Assembly (NCBI RefSeq): GCF_000768345.1
Contig: NZ_AVPS01000008.1
Location: 62,001 to 126,000, forward strand
DNA: 64,000 nucleotides
Origin: Lysobacter concretionis Ko07 = DSM 16239
Lineage (GTDB): Bacteria > Pseudomonadota > Gammaproteobacteria > Xanthomonadales > Xanthomonadaceae
Reading direction: 5' to 3'
The notes beneath the pieces are model-generated. The model did no database searches and had not been told where the DNA came from. It saw nothing but the letters and a program-made list of their open reading frames with translations. A program made the translations under genes and the position numbers. Shown in pieces: positions 16,116-24,516 of the stretch (positions within the stretch are counted from its first letter, which is position 1; each line of letters starts with the position of its first letter).

Positions 16116-18236
16116 CTACCAGATCTCCACCCGGTCCTGCGGTGCGAGGTACAGCTGCTGCCCCTGTTTGACGTCGAACGCGGAATACCACGCGTCGAGG
16201 TTGCGCACGGTCTGGGTGCGGAAGCGGCCGGGGGCGTGCACGTCGGTGAGGATGGCATTGCGCAGTGCGGGCTCGCGGTACTTGCCGCGCCAGGCCTGGG
16301 CAAAACCGAGGAAGAAACGCTGGTCGGGGCTGAAGCCCTCCAGGGTCGCTGGCGGCTTGTCTTGCAGTGACAGGTGGTAGGCGTCGTAGGCGGTGGCCAG
16401 ACCGGCGACGTCGGCGATGTTCTCGCCCAGGGTCAGCTTGCCGTTGACCGGCAGGTCGTCGAACGCCTTGTACTGGCTGAACTGTGCGGCCAGCGCGTCG
16501 CCGGCGGCCTCGAAGCGCTGCAGGTCCTGCGGCGTCCACCAGTTGTGCAGCTTGCCGTCCTTGTCGAACAGCGCGCCGAGGTTGTCGAAGCTATGGCTGA
16601 TCTCGTGGCCGATGACCGCGCCGATTGCACCGTAGTTGACCGCATCGTCGGCGGCGGGATCGAAGAACGGCGGCTGCAGGATCGCGGCCGGGAAGATCAG
16701 CCGGTTCTCCAGCGGCACGTTCAGCGCGTTGACCGTCTGCGGCAGCAGGTACCACTCGTCGTGGTTGACCGGCTGGCCCAGCTTGGCGAGGTTGCGGCGG
16801 TATTCGAAAACCTCCGCACGCCGGGCGTTGCCGAGGGCGTCGTCGGGCTTCACTTCCAGTGCACTGTAGTCGCGCCAGCGGTCCGGATAGCCCAGCGCCA
16901 CATGCAGGCCGGCGACCTTGGCCCGCGCCTCGGCCTTGGTCTGCGGGCTCATCCATTCCAGCGCGTCGATGCGCTTGCCGAACGCCGCGATGAGGTTGGC
17001 GACCATCGCCTCGGCGCGGGCCCTGGTCTCGGCGTTGACGTGGCGCGCCACGTACTGCTGGCCGACGGCCTCGCCGAGGGCGTCGTTGGTCGCCGCGACC
17101 GCGCGCTTCCAGCGCTCGCGCTGCTCGGGTGTGCCGTTGAGGGTCTTGCCGTAGAACGCGAACTGCTCGTCGGCGAAGGCCCTGGGGAGGTATGCGGCGG
17201 CGCGGTCGAGCGCGTGGAAGGCGAGATAGTCCTTCCAGGTAGCGAGCGGCTGCGATGCCACCAGCGCGGAGATGCCGGCGACGGCGTCGGGCTGCCAGAC
17301 GATGAAGTCCTGCTGGCCGGCCAGTCCGGCCGCCTGCAGGAAGGCCGTCCAGTCCAGTCCGGGTGCCTTGGTCGCGAAGTCCGGTTGCGCCCAGGAGTTG
17401 GCGCCGGCCTCGACGTCGTTGGTCTGTTCCTGGGTGGCGTGCACGCGGGCGATCGCGGTTTCCAGCACGACAATGCGTTCGGCGCGGGCCGCGGCATCAT
17501 CGATCCCGGCCAGCTCCAGCACTTTGGCGACATGGGCCTGGTAGGCAGCGCGCAGCTCGGCCATTCGCCCGCCGTCGAGGTAGAAACTGCGGTCGGGCAT
17601 GCCCAGGCCCCCTTGCACCAGGTACGGCACGTTGCGCGTGGGCTGGTGCAGGTCCTGCGAGACCCACAGGCCGAACAGGCGGTCGGTGTAGTAGTCGGTG
17701 GCATTGAGCAGGTCGACGTCGGCGCGTAATTGGCCGCCCAGTTCGGTCGCCAGTGCCCGTTGGTCGGTGATGGATGCGATGGCGTCCAGTTGCGGCTGGA
17801 TCGGTGCGATGCCCTTGGCCTCGATCCCGGCCTCGTCCATGAACGCGGTGTAGGTGTCGCCGATCTTGCGGGTCTCGCCCTGTGAAGAGGTATCGGCGGC
17901 GGCGTCCTCGATGATCCTGCGGACGTTCTGCTCGGTGTCGATGAGGATGCGGGTGAAGCTGTTGAAGCTCGACCGGTCGGGCGGAATCTGCGTGGTGGCG
18001 ACCCAGGTGCCGTTGGCGTACTCGAAGAAGTCGTCGCCGGGGGCCACGTTGCGGTCCATGCCGGCGGCATCGAAGCCGAAGCTGCCCAGTGCCGGCGCGC
18101 CAGCCTTGGCATCCGTCGTCGCAACGGGCGCCGTCTTGCCGGTATCGGAGTGGTCCGGAGAGCAGCCGGGCAGGCCGGTGGCGATCAAGGCGGCCAGGGC
18201 CAGCGACAGCAATGTGGGGTCGGGTTTGCGGGACAT
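16116..18236 (-). CDS. M13 family zinc metallopeptidase, lipoprotein (PepO-like)
   Basis: A neprilysin-family (M13) peptidase of 706 residues. The zinc motif HEISH is at residues 544-548 (GHEISHSFDN), and the third ligand lies in GENIADVAGL (about 604-613). The start ATG 18236 opens a lipoprotein signal ending LPGC, so the enzyme is predicted to be tethered to a membrane facing the periplasm; an upstream ATG at 18287 precedes a possible -10 box (TACGCT at 18266-18271, minus strand) and is therefore unlikely. Xanthomonad genomes often have several M13 paralogues. The enzyme should cleave small peptides. Confidence 0.94.
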   Translation of the reverse strand: MSRKPDPTLLSLALAALIATGLPGCSPDHSDTGKTAPVATTDAKAGAPALGSFGFDAAGMDRNVAPGDDFFEYANGTWVATTQIPPDRSSFNSFTRILIDTEQNVRRIIEDAAADTSSQGETRKIGDTYTAFMDEAGIEAKGIAPIQPQLDAIASITDQRALATELGGQLRADVDLLNATDYYTDRLFGLWVSQDLHQPTRNVPYLVQGGLGMPDRSFYLDGGRMAELRAAYQAHVAKVLELAGIDDAAARAERIVVLETAIARVHATQEQTNDVEAGANSWAQPDFATKAPGLDWTAFLQAAGLAGQQDFIVWQPDAVAGISALVASQPLATWKDYLAFHALDRAAAYLPRAFADEQFAFYGKTLNGTPEQRERWKRAVAATNDALGEAVGQQYVARHVNAETRARAEAMVANLIAAFGKRIDALEWMSPQTKAEARAKVAGLHVALGYPDRWRDYSALEVKPDDALGNARRAEVFEYRRNLAKLGQPVNHDEWYLLPQTVNALNVPLENRLIFPAAILQPPFFDPAADDAVNYGAIGAVIGHEISHSFDNLGALFDKDGKLHNWWTPQDLQRFEAAGDALAAQFSQYKAFDDLPVNGKLTLGENIADVAGLATAYDAYHLSLQDKPPATLEGFSPDQRFFLGFAQAWRGKYREPALRNAILTDVHAPGRFRTQTVRNLDAWYSAFDVKQGQQLYLAPQDRVEIW

Positions 18237-18380
18237 GGTCGGGCACCGGCGGGAGGGTGCCTGCCAGCGTAGGACTGGCGATGGCATGACGCAAAGGTTG
18301 CGGGGCCGGTGGCCAGGCGTTGGCGACGGGTCAGTCCATCACGGGCTTTGCCGGTGCGGTCGGTGCGTGGGACTTCCCGT

Positions 18381-18644
18381 TCAGCGCACCACCACCGTGG
18401 TCGCCTTGTTGGCGATCAGGTAAGGCTGCAGGTCGTCGATCTGGCGCAGCTTGCCGATCGCGCGCTGGGCGAACTTGCGGGTGGTGATTCGGACGTGGCA
18501 GTTCTGGAACGGGGCGTCCGGGTTCTTGCCCTTCGAGGAATAGACGACCCGGCCGTCGCGGTCCCAGCCCAGTACCAGCCGCTCCTGCTGGTTGCTGGTC
18601 TGGTAGATCCAGCCTTTGTGGATATCGCTTTCCGACATCGCCAT
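18381..18644 (-). CDS. conserved small protein of unknown function
   Basis: An 87-residue soluble protein. Either ATG 18644 or ATG 18638 may be the start (MAMSESDIHKGW); GAGGGCC lies upstream of the first. The segment HKGWIYQTSNQQERLVLGWDRDGRVVYSS looks like a small beta-barrel, followed by a basic region TTRKFAQRAIGKLRQI and a hydrophobic end. No family was recognised. It lies alone, divergent from the aldehyde dehydrogenase gene. Confidence 0.65.
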   Translation of the reverse strand: MAMSESDIHKGWIYQTSNQQERLVLGWDRDGRVVYSSKGKNPDAPFQNCHVRITTRKFAQRAIGKLRQIDDLQPYLIANKATTVVVR

Positions 18645-18876
18645 GGTGGTGGCCCTCGTGTGGTGGACGGCGCGGTCGCGACGTGGCCGGGAATGATGAC
18701 AGCGTGCGATGGCGGGTTCCATGCGGCATCGCCCGCGCGTCGCGCGGGCGGTCGCTGGCGCGGAGTGTTAGAAAGGGGCGGACGCCGGCACCGACCGGGC
18801 CAGTGTTGGAGTGACGACCATGGCACGACCCGCCGACCGGATCCGCCCGCGGGGGATGAGCAACCACGAGGCTGCC

Positions 18877-20252
18877 ATGAACGAACAACTGCAGCGGATG
18901 CGCGCCGCCCACGCCGCCGACCCGATGCCGCCGTGGTCGGCACGCGCCAGCCGCCTGCAGGCGCTGCAGTCGATGCTGACGGAGCAGCGGCAGGCGTTCG
19001 CCGACGCGATCCAGGCCGATTTCGGCCAGCGCCCGGCGGAGGAGACCGACCTGCTGGAGATCTTCCCCAGCCTGTCGGGCATCCGCCATGCCCTGCGTCA
19101 TGGCCGCCGCTGGATGCGGCCGCGGCGCGCCTGGGCCGGACTGGCGTTCCTGCCGGCGCGCACCGAACTGCGGCCGCAGCCGCTGGGCGTGATCGGCATC
19201 ATCGTGCCGTGGAACTACCCGCTGTACCTCGCCATCGGACCGCTGGTGGACGCGCTGGCGGCCGGCAACCGGGTGATGCTGAAGATGAGCGAGTTCACGC
19301 CGCACTTCTCGGCACTGTTCGCCGAGCAGGTCGGTCACTATTTCAAGCCCGACGAGGTCGCGGTGGTGAACGGCGATGCCGCGGTGGCGCAGGCGTTTTC
19401 GGCGCTGCCGTTCGACCACCTGTTGTTCACCGGCTCGACCGCGGTCGGCCGTCACGTGATGCGCGCGGCGGCCGCGAACCTGACTCCGGTGACGCTGGAG
19501 CTGGGCGGCAAGTCGCCGGCGATCATCGGTCCGGATGCGCGTTTTGCACACGCGGTGGAACGCATCGTGTTCGGCAAGCTGGTCAATGCCGGCCAGACCT
19601 GCATCGCGCCCGACTTTGTGCTGCTGCCGCGTGCGCGGGTCGACGAATTCATCGACATCGCCGGTGGCGCGATGGCGCGGATGTATCCGCAGCTGGAGCG
19701 CAACGCGCAGTACGCCAGCATCATTTCCGACCGTCAGTACCAGCGCCTGGTCGCGCTGCGCGACGACGCGGTGGCGGCGGGCGCGCGCGTGCATCCGTTG
19801 AGCCCGGCCGCCGGTTGTTGCCGCCGGTGTTGCTGAGCGACATCCACGACGACATGGCGGTGATGCGCGAGGAGATCTTCGGGCCGCTGTTGCCGCTGGT
19901 GCCGTACGACAGCTTCGACGAGGCGGTGGCCTACGTCGCCGCGCGGCCGCACCCTCTGGCGCTGTACGTGTTCGAGCAGGACACGCGCCGCATCGACGGC
20001 GTGCTGTCGCGGACCCAGGTCGGCGGCGTCACCGTCAACGACACCCTGTTCCACATCGCCCAGCACGGCCTGCCGTTTGGCGGCGTCGGGCCTTCCGGCA
20101 TGGGCGGCTACCACGGTGAAGCCGGGTTCCGCACGTTCTCACACATGAAGCCGGTGTTCCGGCAGGCCCGTTTCAACGGCAGCGGACTGCTCGATCCCCC
20201 GTACGGCGCGCGCTTCCGCCGGATGCTGGAGCTGCTGCTGAAGCGCGGCTGA
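18877..20252 (+). pseudogene. coniferyl-aldehyde-dehydrogenase-like NAD(P)-dependent dehydrogenase, frameshifted
   Basis: Two adjacent frames together encode a full aldehyde dehydrogenase of the CalB branch. The first (18877 to a stop at 19836) contains VIGIIVPWNYPLYLAIGP, LFTGSTAVGRHV, LELGGKSPAI with the general-base glutamate, and the catalytic cysteine in NAGQTCIAPDF. The second frame continues from about 19803 with RRLLPPVLLSDIHDD, EEIFGPLLPL, NDTLFHIAQHGLPFGGVGPSGMGG and ends at 20252. One base is missing (or two added) within the GC-rich run at about 19801-19815. The loss removes the C-terminal third, including the oligomerisation segment. The start 18877 is favoured by GAGG upstream. 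A sequencing error is possible. Confidence 0.85.
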
Positions 20253-20357
20253 TCCGCGGCCGAAGCCCTGTTGCAGAGGCGCTCCGGCAAGCTGTGAACC
20301 TTGATTTCCAAGGTGTCCGACGCCATGCCGGATGATCCCACCGTCACGGAGTCCGAC

Positions 20358-21029
20358 ATGAAAAACGTCCTGATCACCGGTGCCAATCGCGGCATCGGCC
20401 TTGCGCTCACGCGCCGGTTCACCGCGCGTGGCGACCGCGTGATCGCCGTCTGCCGCCAGACCAGCGAGGCGCTGGATGCCACCGGCGCGCAGGTCGAGGC
20501 GGGCGTCGACGTGACCGATGACGCCGCCCTCGCCAAGCTGGCGCAGCGCCTGGGGGACACCCGCATCGACGTGCTGGTGCTCAACGCCGGGATCATGACC
20601 CGCGAGGTGCTGGGCGAGATCGGTTCGACCGGCTGGGACGACATGCGCCGCCAGTTCGAGGTCAACGCGCTGGGCCCGTTGCGGGTCGCGCAGGCGCTGC
20701 TGGGCCATCTGGGCGAAGGCGCGAAGATCGGCATCGTCACCAGCCGCATGGGCTCGGTCGCCGACAACGGCTCGGGCGGCCGCTATGGCTACCGCGCGTC
20801 GAAGTCGGCGGTGAACGCGATCGGCAAGTCGCTGGCGGTGGACCTCGCGCCGCGCGGCATCGCGGTGTTCCTGCTGCACCCGGGCTTCGTCGCCACCGAC
20901 ATGGTCGGCGGGACCGGCGAGGTCAGCCCGGAGCACGCGGCCGGGCAACTGGTCGAACGGCTGGACACGCTCGGCCTGGCGCAGACCGGCACGTTCTGGC
21001 ACGCCAACGGCAGCGAGCTGCCCTGGTAA
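20358..21029 (+). CDS. short-chain dehydrogenase/reductase (SDR) family oxidoreductase
   Basis: A 223-residue classical SDR. The Rossmann motif TGANRGIG is at the N-terminus (MKNVLITGANRGIGLAL), the NAG motif is in VLVLNAGIM, the catalytic serine is probably in VTSRMGS, and the Tyr-Lys pair is in YGYRASKSAVN. The ATG at 20358 is preceded by GGAG. The substrate cannot be predicted; the form is close to C-factor/CsgA-like SDRs. It follows the broken aldehyde dehydrogenase gene after about 105 bases. Confidence 0.92.
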   Translation: MKNVLITGANRGIGLALTRRFTARGDRVIAVCRQTSEALDATGAQVEAGVDVTDDAALAKLAQRLGDTRIDVLVLNAGIMTREVLGEIGSTGWDDMRRQFEVNALGPLRVAQALLGHLGEGAKIGIVTSRMGSVADNGSGGRYGYRASKSAVNAIGKSLAVDLAPRGIAVFLLHPGFVATDMVGGTGEVSPEHAAGQLVERLDTLGLAQTGTFWHANGSELPW

Positions 21030-21190
21030 TTCCTTCGCGCAATCGATGCGCGCGTGAAACTCCCGACGCCATGGTTGCGCCAATGGGTGCAACGGCGGCG
21101 GGAGCGGTTGGTCATCCGCCGGATGATCCTCACCGGTTCAAAGGGTGTCTGAACAGCTGTTGCCGTGCCCGGCGAAGGCAGGCGCCCATG

Positions 21191-21246
21191 GACGTTAAAT
21201 CAGGGACGTTAAATCAGGGACGTCAAATCAGGGACGTCAGATCGCT
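21191..21246. repeat. 14-bp direct tandem repeat
   Basis: About 3.5 tandem copies of a 14-base unit, GACGTYAAATCAGG, begin at 21191, 21205, 21219 and 21233, the third and fourth with T to C change at one position. They lie in the 294-base spacer between the SDR gene and the lipoprotein gene, 78 bases past the convergent lipoprotein's end. The unit is AT-richer than its surroundings. No gene was supported in 21030-21323. Confidence 0.85.
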
Positions 21247-21323
21247 GATTGGCGACGTCCCTGGACTCCCGCCCGGGCGGGCGTGACGATCAGAGGCGGG
21301 TTGATCGGAACCTCCTTGCTTGC

Positions 21324-21962
21324 TTACTTGCGGGCCATCCGGAACGTGCCGGTGAACGGCCGGGTATTGCCTTCGGGGTCCGTGAACAACCCGTCGAAAC
21401 TGCCGTCGACCGCGATCACCTTGGCGCTGTAGCGGCCTTCTTCGACCTGCGCCGACTTGATGGTCAGGGTGCCGGATTGCGAGGTGTATTCGGCGGGCAG
21501 TCCGGCGCCCTTGTCCTGCGGAATCACCACGGTGGCGCTGTCCTCTCCCGACACCTCGGGGCCGAGCTGGTAGGTTCCCGGTCCGGTCTGGCCGGCGGCG
21601 ACCTCCAGGGTGAACGTACCGAAGCTGGCGAGCGCCTTGTCGCGCAGTGCATCCGGATCGGCCTCCTTGCCGGCGGCGGTGACCCGTTCGGTATCCATCC
21701 AGCCAGCCATCAGCCGGAAGCTGAGCGGCGCAGACAGGTAGCCGGGCAGGAAGGCTGGAGAGGTCGTGGCGTCCAGCGACCAGTCACCGCTGGCGAGCGT
21801 CACGCCATTCGCGTTGCTGTCCGCCTTGCCGCCCGATGCGCGGGAACCGGCCTCCGTGCCGGCACCGCCACAGCCGGCCAGGGCCAGGGCCGAGATCACG
21901 AGTGCGGCGGGCAGTGCGAATCGCGCGATCGCATTGAAGCGGTTTCCGGTGGATACAGGCAT
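21324..21962 (-). CDS. predicted lipoprotein of unknown function
   Basis: A 212-residue protein with a lipoprotein signal: hydrophobic stretch FALPAALVISALALAG followed by the lipidated cysteine C31. AAGGAG lies 8 bases before the ATG at 21962. A longer frame to 22217 has no protein character. The mature part is glycine- and threonine-rich with alternating polar/hydrophobic residues (WSLDATTSPAFLPGYL, SGTLTIKSAQVEEGRYSAKV, RPFTGTFRM), suggesting a beta-barrel or beta-sandwich domain. No family recognised. Monocistronic. Confidence 0.75.
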   Translation of the reverse strand: MPVSTGNRFNAIARFALPAALVISALALAGCGGAGTEAGSRASGGKADSNANGVTLASGDWSLDATTSPAFLPGYLSAPLSFRLMAGWMDTERVTAAGKEADPDALRDKALASFGTFTLEVAAGQTGPGTYQLGPEVSGEDSATVVIPQDKGAGLPAEYTSQSGTLTIKSAQVEEGRYSAKVIAVDGSFDGLFTDPEGNTRPFTGTFRMARK

Positions 21963-22234
21963 CACGTCACTCCTTTTGAATCGTTGATTGGATCGTGTGG
22001 TCGATGGAATGCACGCTGCTTCGTGTGGATACCGGACAGCCAAGCCGCATCGATATGGAAATCCCGGGTCCCGAGGGTGGAGTTCCGGCCGATGACAGCC
22101 CGGCGCCCGGGAGTCGCGCGCCGGCACCACCGGCGTGGTTGCGGCGGCTGCTCGATCAACTGCATCCGGCGTTAACGCGGTGGGGACGAAGCTGGCATGG
22201 CGCGTGATATTTCCCACCCGTTCCGGAGTCCACC

Positions 22235-22897
22235 ATGGCCACCGTCCTGATGATCGTCACCAGTGTTTCCGCGATGCCGACGGGCGATCCGACCGGACTG
22301 TGGCTGGAGGAGTTCGTGGTGCCGTATCAGGTGTTGACCGAGGCCGGGCACGAGGTGGTGGTCGCCAGTCCGGAGGGCGGGACGACGCCGGTGGATCCGC
22401 GCAGCGCGAAGGCGGAGCAGCACCACGATTGGACCGATGCGGTCGAGCGGCTGCGCGATACGGTGCCGCTCGCCGGCGTGCGCGCGGAGGACTTCGCGGC
22501 GGTGTTCATTCCCGGCGGGCACGGGCCGATGTTCGATCTGCCGGGGAATCCGGAGGTCGGCCGGTTGCTGGCGGACTTCCATCGGCAGGGAAAACCCATC
22601 GCCGCGGTCTGCCACGGCCCGGCGGCCTTCGTCGGCGTGCTGCGTGCGGACGGCAAGCCGCTGGTCGAGGGCTACACGCTGACGGCGTTTTCCGATATCG
22701 AGGAGAAGCTGGGCGGTCTGGATGACCGCGTGCCGTTCCTCCTGTCCCACCGGTTGAAGGAGTTGGGGGCGGACGTGGAAAACAGCGTGCCGTGGCTCAG
22801 TCACGTCAAGCACGACCGCCAGTTGATCACCGGCCAGAACCCGGCCTCCAGCTGGCATGCGGCGGAGCTGCTGCTGAAGGCGCTGGACGAGGCGTGA
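22235..22897 (+). CDS. DJ-1/PfpI family type 1 glutamine amidotransferase-like protein
   Basis: A 220-residue protein with the DJ-1/PfpI fold signatures: a conserved glutamate in LWLEEFVVPY (residues 25-26), the segment FIPGGHGPMFDLP, and the nucleophile elbow AAVCHGPAAF with C126-H127. The form is that of the HchA-like, single-domain zinc-independent members (ThiJ/PfpI, glyoxalase III-like). It probably acts on reactive carbonyls or as a chaperone or deglycase; the exact activity is unknown. It is convergent with the MFS gene, 42 bases away. Confidence 0.9.
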   Translation: MATVLMIVTSVSAMPTGDPTGLWLEEFVVPYQVLTEAGHEVVVASPEGGTTPVDPRSAKAEQHHDWTDAVERLRDTVPLAGVRAEDFAAVFIPGGHGPMFDLPGNPEVGRLLADFHRQGKPIAAVCHGPAAFVGVLRADGKPLVEGYTLTAFSDIEEKLGGLDDRVPFLLSHRLKELGADVENSVPWLSHVKHDRQLITGQNPASSWHAAELLLKALDEA

Positions 22898-22939
22898 CCG
22901 GCGCTGCGGATGGCGCTGCGGACGAAAGTCTGTCCGCGC

Positions 22940-24238
22940 CTACCAGCTGTCCTCCAGCATCCTCGGCTTGCACGCCAGCCAGCCGCCGAACGCCAGCGCG
23001 ACCAGGCTGCTGCTGAGAAACGCGAACGGCCACAACCAGCCGCCCGACAGCTCGTGCAGCCAGCCGAACATCAACGGGCCGGCGCAGCTCAGCGCGTAGC
23101 CCAGCCCCTGGGTGAAGCCCGACAGCGCGGCGGAGCCGGCCGGGGTGCGGGTGCGCAGGTTGATCAGCGTCAGCGCGAGCGGGAAGGTGCTCGGCCCCAG
23201 CCCCAGCAATGCGGTCCACAACAAAGTCAGGCTCATCGGCGCCAGCAGCAGGCCGAGGAACGCGCCCAGGTGCAGCACGCAGCACAGGATCACGATCGGG
23301 AACGGGTTCCTCACCCGCACCGCGATGACCGGCATCACGAAGCCGCTGACCAGCCCCATCGCCGAATACAGCCCGACCATTGCGCCGCCCAGCGTCGGGC
23401 TGCCGCCGGCATCGACCAGCAGCTTCGGCAGCCAGGTGAAGATCGAGTAGCTGTTCAGCGAGGTCATGCCGAACATCAACGCCATCCCCCAGGCCACCGG
23501 CGAGCGCCACACGCGGCCGCCGGGCGGCGGCGCGGCCAGCTCGGGCGCGGCGTCGCCGGGCGTCACGGCGCGGTCGTGGATGGCCGCCAATGCACGCGCC
23601 TTGGCGGAGCGGCCATAGCGCTCGTGATACAGGGTGATCGCCCACGGCAGCGCGGCGGCCACGGCCACCAGCGACCACGCCCCCAGCGACACCCGCCAGC
23701 CCAGCGCCTCGGCCACCGGCACGGCGGCCAGTGCGGGCAGGATCGTGCCCATCTGCAACATGGTGATGTACATCGCGCTGACCCCACCGACCCGGTCGGC
23801 GAAATAGCGCTTGACCAGCGGCGGCAGCACCACGTTGCCGATGCCCATGCCGGACAACGCCACCGCCGAGGTCAGCAGCAGCTGTCCGGTGTCGTTGGCG
23901 AAGCTGCGGGACAGCAGACCGATGGTCGCCAGCAGCATCGCCCACAGCGCGGTCCGTTCCAGACCGAGGCGGTGGGCGATGGCCGGGGTGGCGACGCCGA
24001 ACACCGCGAAGGCCGCGGTCGGCACGATGCCGAACACGCCGGTCATGGTCGGGCCGAAATCGAAGGTCCGGCCCAGGCTGTCCAGCAGCGGGGTCAGCGA
24101 GGTCACCGCGGTGCGCAGGTTCAGGGCGGACAGCGCGATGCCGAGCAGGATCAGGCCGCGGCCGTGCCACAACGGCAGGCGGGGTCCGGCACCCGGACCG
24201 GTGACGGCGTGTTCGGGTGAAATGGGTGGGGAAGTCAT
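22940..24238 (-). CDS. MFS transporter of the CynX/NimT family
   Basis: A 432-residue permease with about 12 membrane segments. The start ATG at 24238 opens MTSPPISPEH and precedes the characteristic first helix ILLGIALSALNLRTAVTSLTPLL of the cyanate/NimT subfamily. The central loop (about residues 195-235) is the usual cytoplasmic linker between six-helix halves. The substrate is not known; relatives move cyanate or export small organic compounds. It lies downstream of the TPR lipoprotein gene on the same strand, separated by 278 bases in which no gene was seen. Confidence 0.88.
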   Translation of the reverse strand: MTSPPISPEHAVTGPGAGPRLPLWHGRGLILLGIALSALNLRTAVTSLTPLLDSLGRTFDFGPTMTGVFGIVPTAAFAVFGVATPAIAHRLGLERTALWAMLLATIGLLSRSFANDTGQLLLTSAVALSGMGIGNVVLPPLVKRYFADRVGGVSAMYITMLQMGTILPALAAVPVAEALGWRVSLGAWSLVAVAAALPWAITLYHERYGRSAKARALAAIHDRAVTPGDAAPELAAPPPGGRVWRSPVAWGMALMFGMTSLNSYSIFTWLPKLLVDAGGSPTLGGAMVGLYSAMGLVSGFVMPVIAVRVRNPFPIVILCCVLHLGAFLGLLLAPMSLTLLWTALLGLGPSTFPLALTLINLRTRTPAGSAALSGFTQGLGYALSCAGPLMFGWLHELSGGWLWPFAFLSSSLVALAFGGWLACKPRMLEDSW

Positions 24239-24516
24239 GGGCGCTGGAGGGGAGGGAGGCGGTCGCGCCGTCGGCCGCGGAGGCGGATTGGTGGACAGGG
24301 TGGCGGCAAAGTATAGAAGCCGGTCGTGACGGCGGCTGTGCCGGACGTGCCTGTCGCCCGCTTCTCGAGGTCCGGGCGAGGTGCTGGTCTGCGTGCCGGG
24401 GTCAACCGGCCCGACCTGCGGCCGCGTGAGGACGGGTATCCCCCGCAGGCGCACGCCGACCCGGAAGGCGGAGGCCACACCGGCAAGGTGGTGCTGGAGG
24501 TATGAGCGCCGCGACC

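Noticed and set aside
19801-19836. Programmed ribosomal frameshift in the aldehyde dehydrogenase gene
   Set aside because: There is no slippery heptamer or downstream structure that stands out, and this family is not known to use frameshifting; a mutation or sequencing error is simpler.
21191-21246. Possible CRISPR or iteron origin from the 14-bp tandem array
   Set aside because: Direct tandem copies without spacers exclude CRISPR, and no replication initiator gene is nearby.
22827-24170. Minus-strand frame of 447 codons in another phase across the MFS gene
   Set aside because: Low-complexity Arg/Gly/Pro composition; the real gene in the adjacent frame shows twelve hydrophobic helices.
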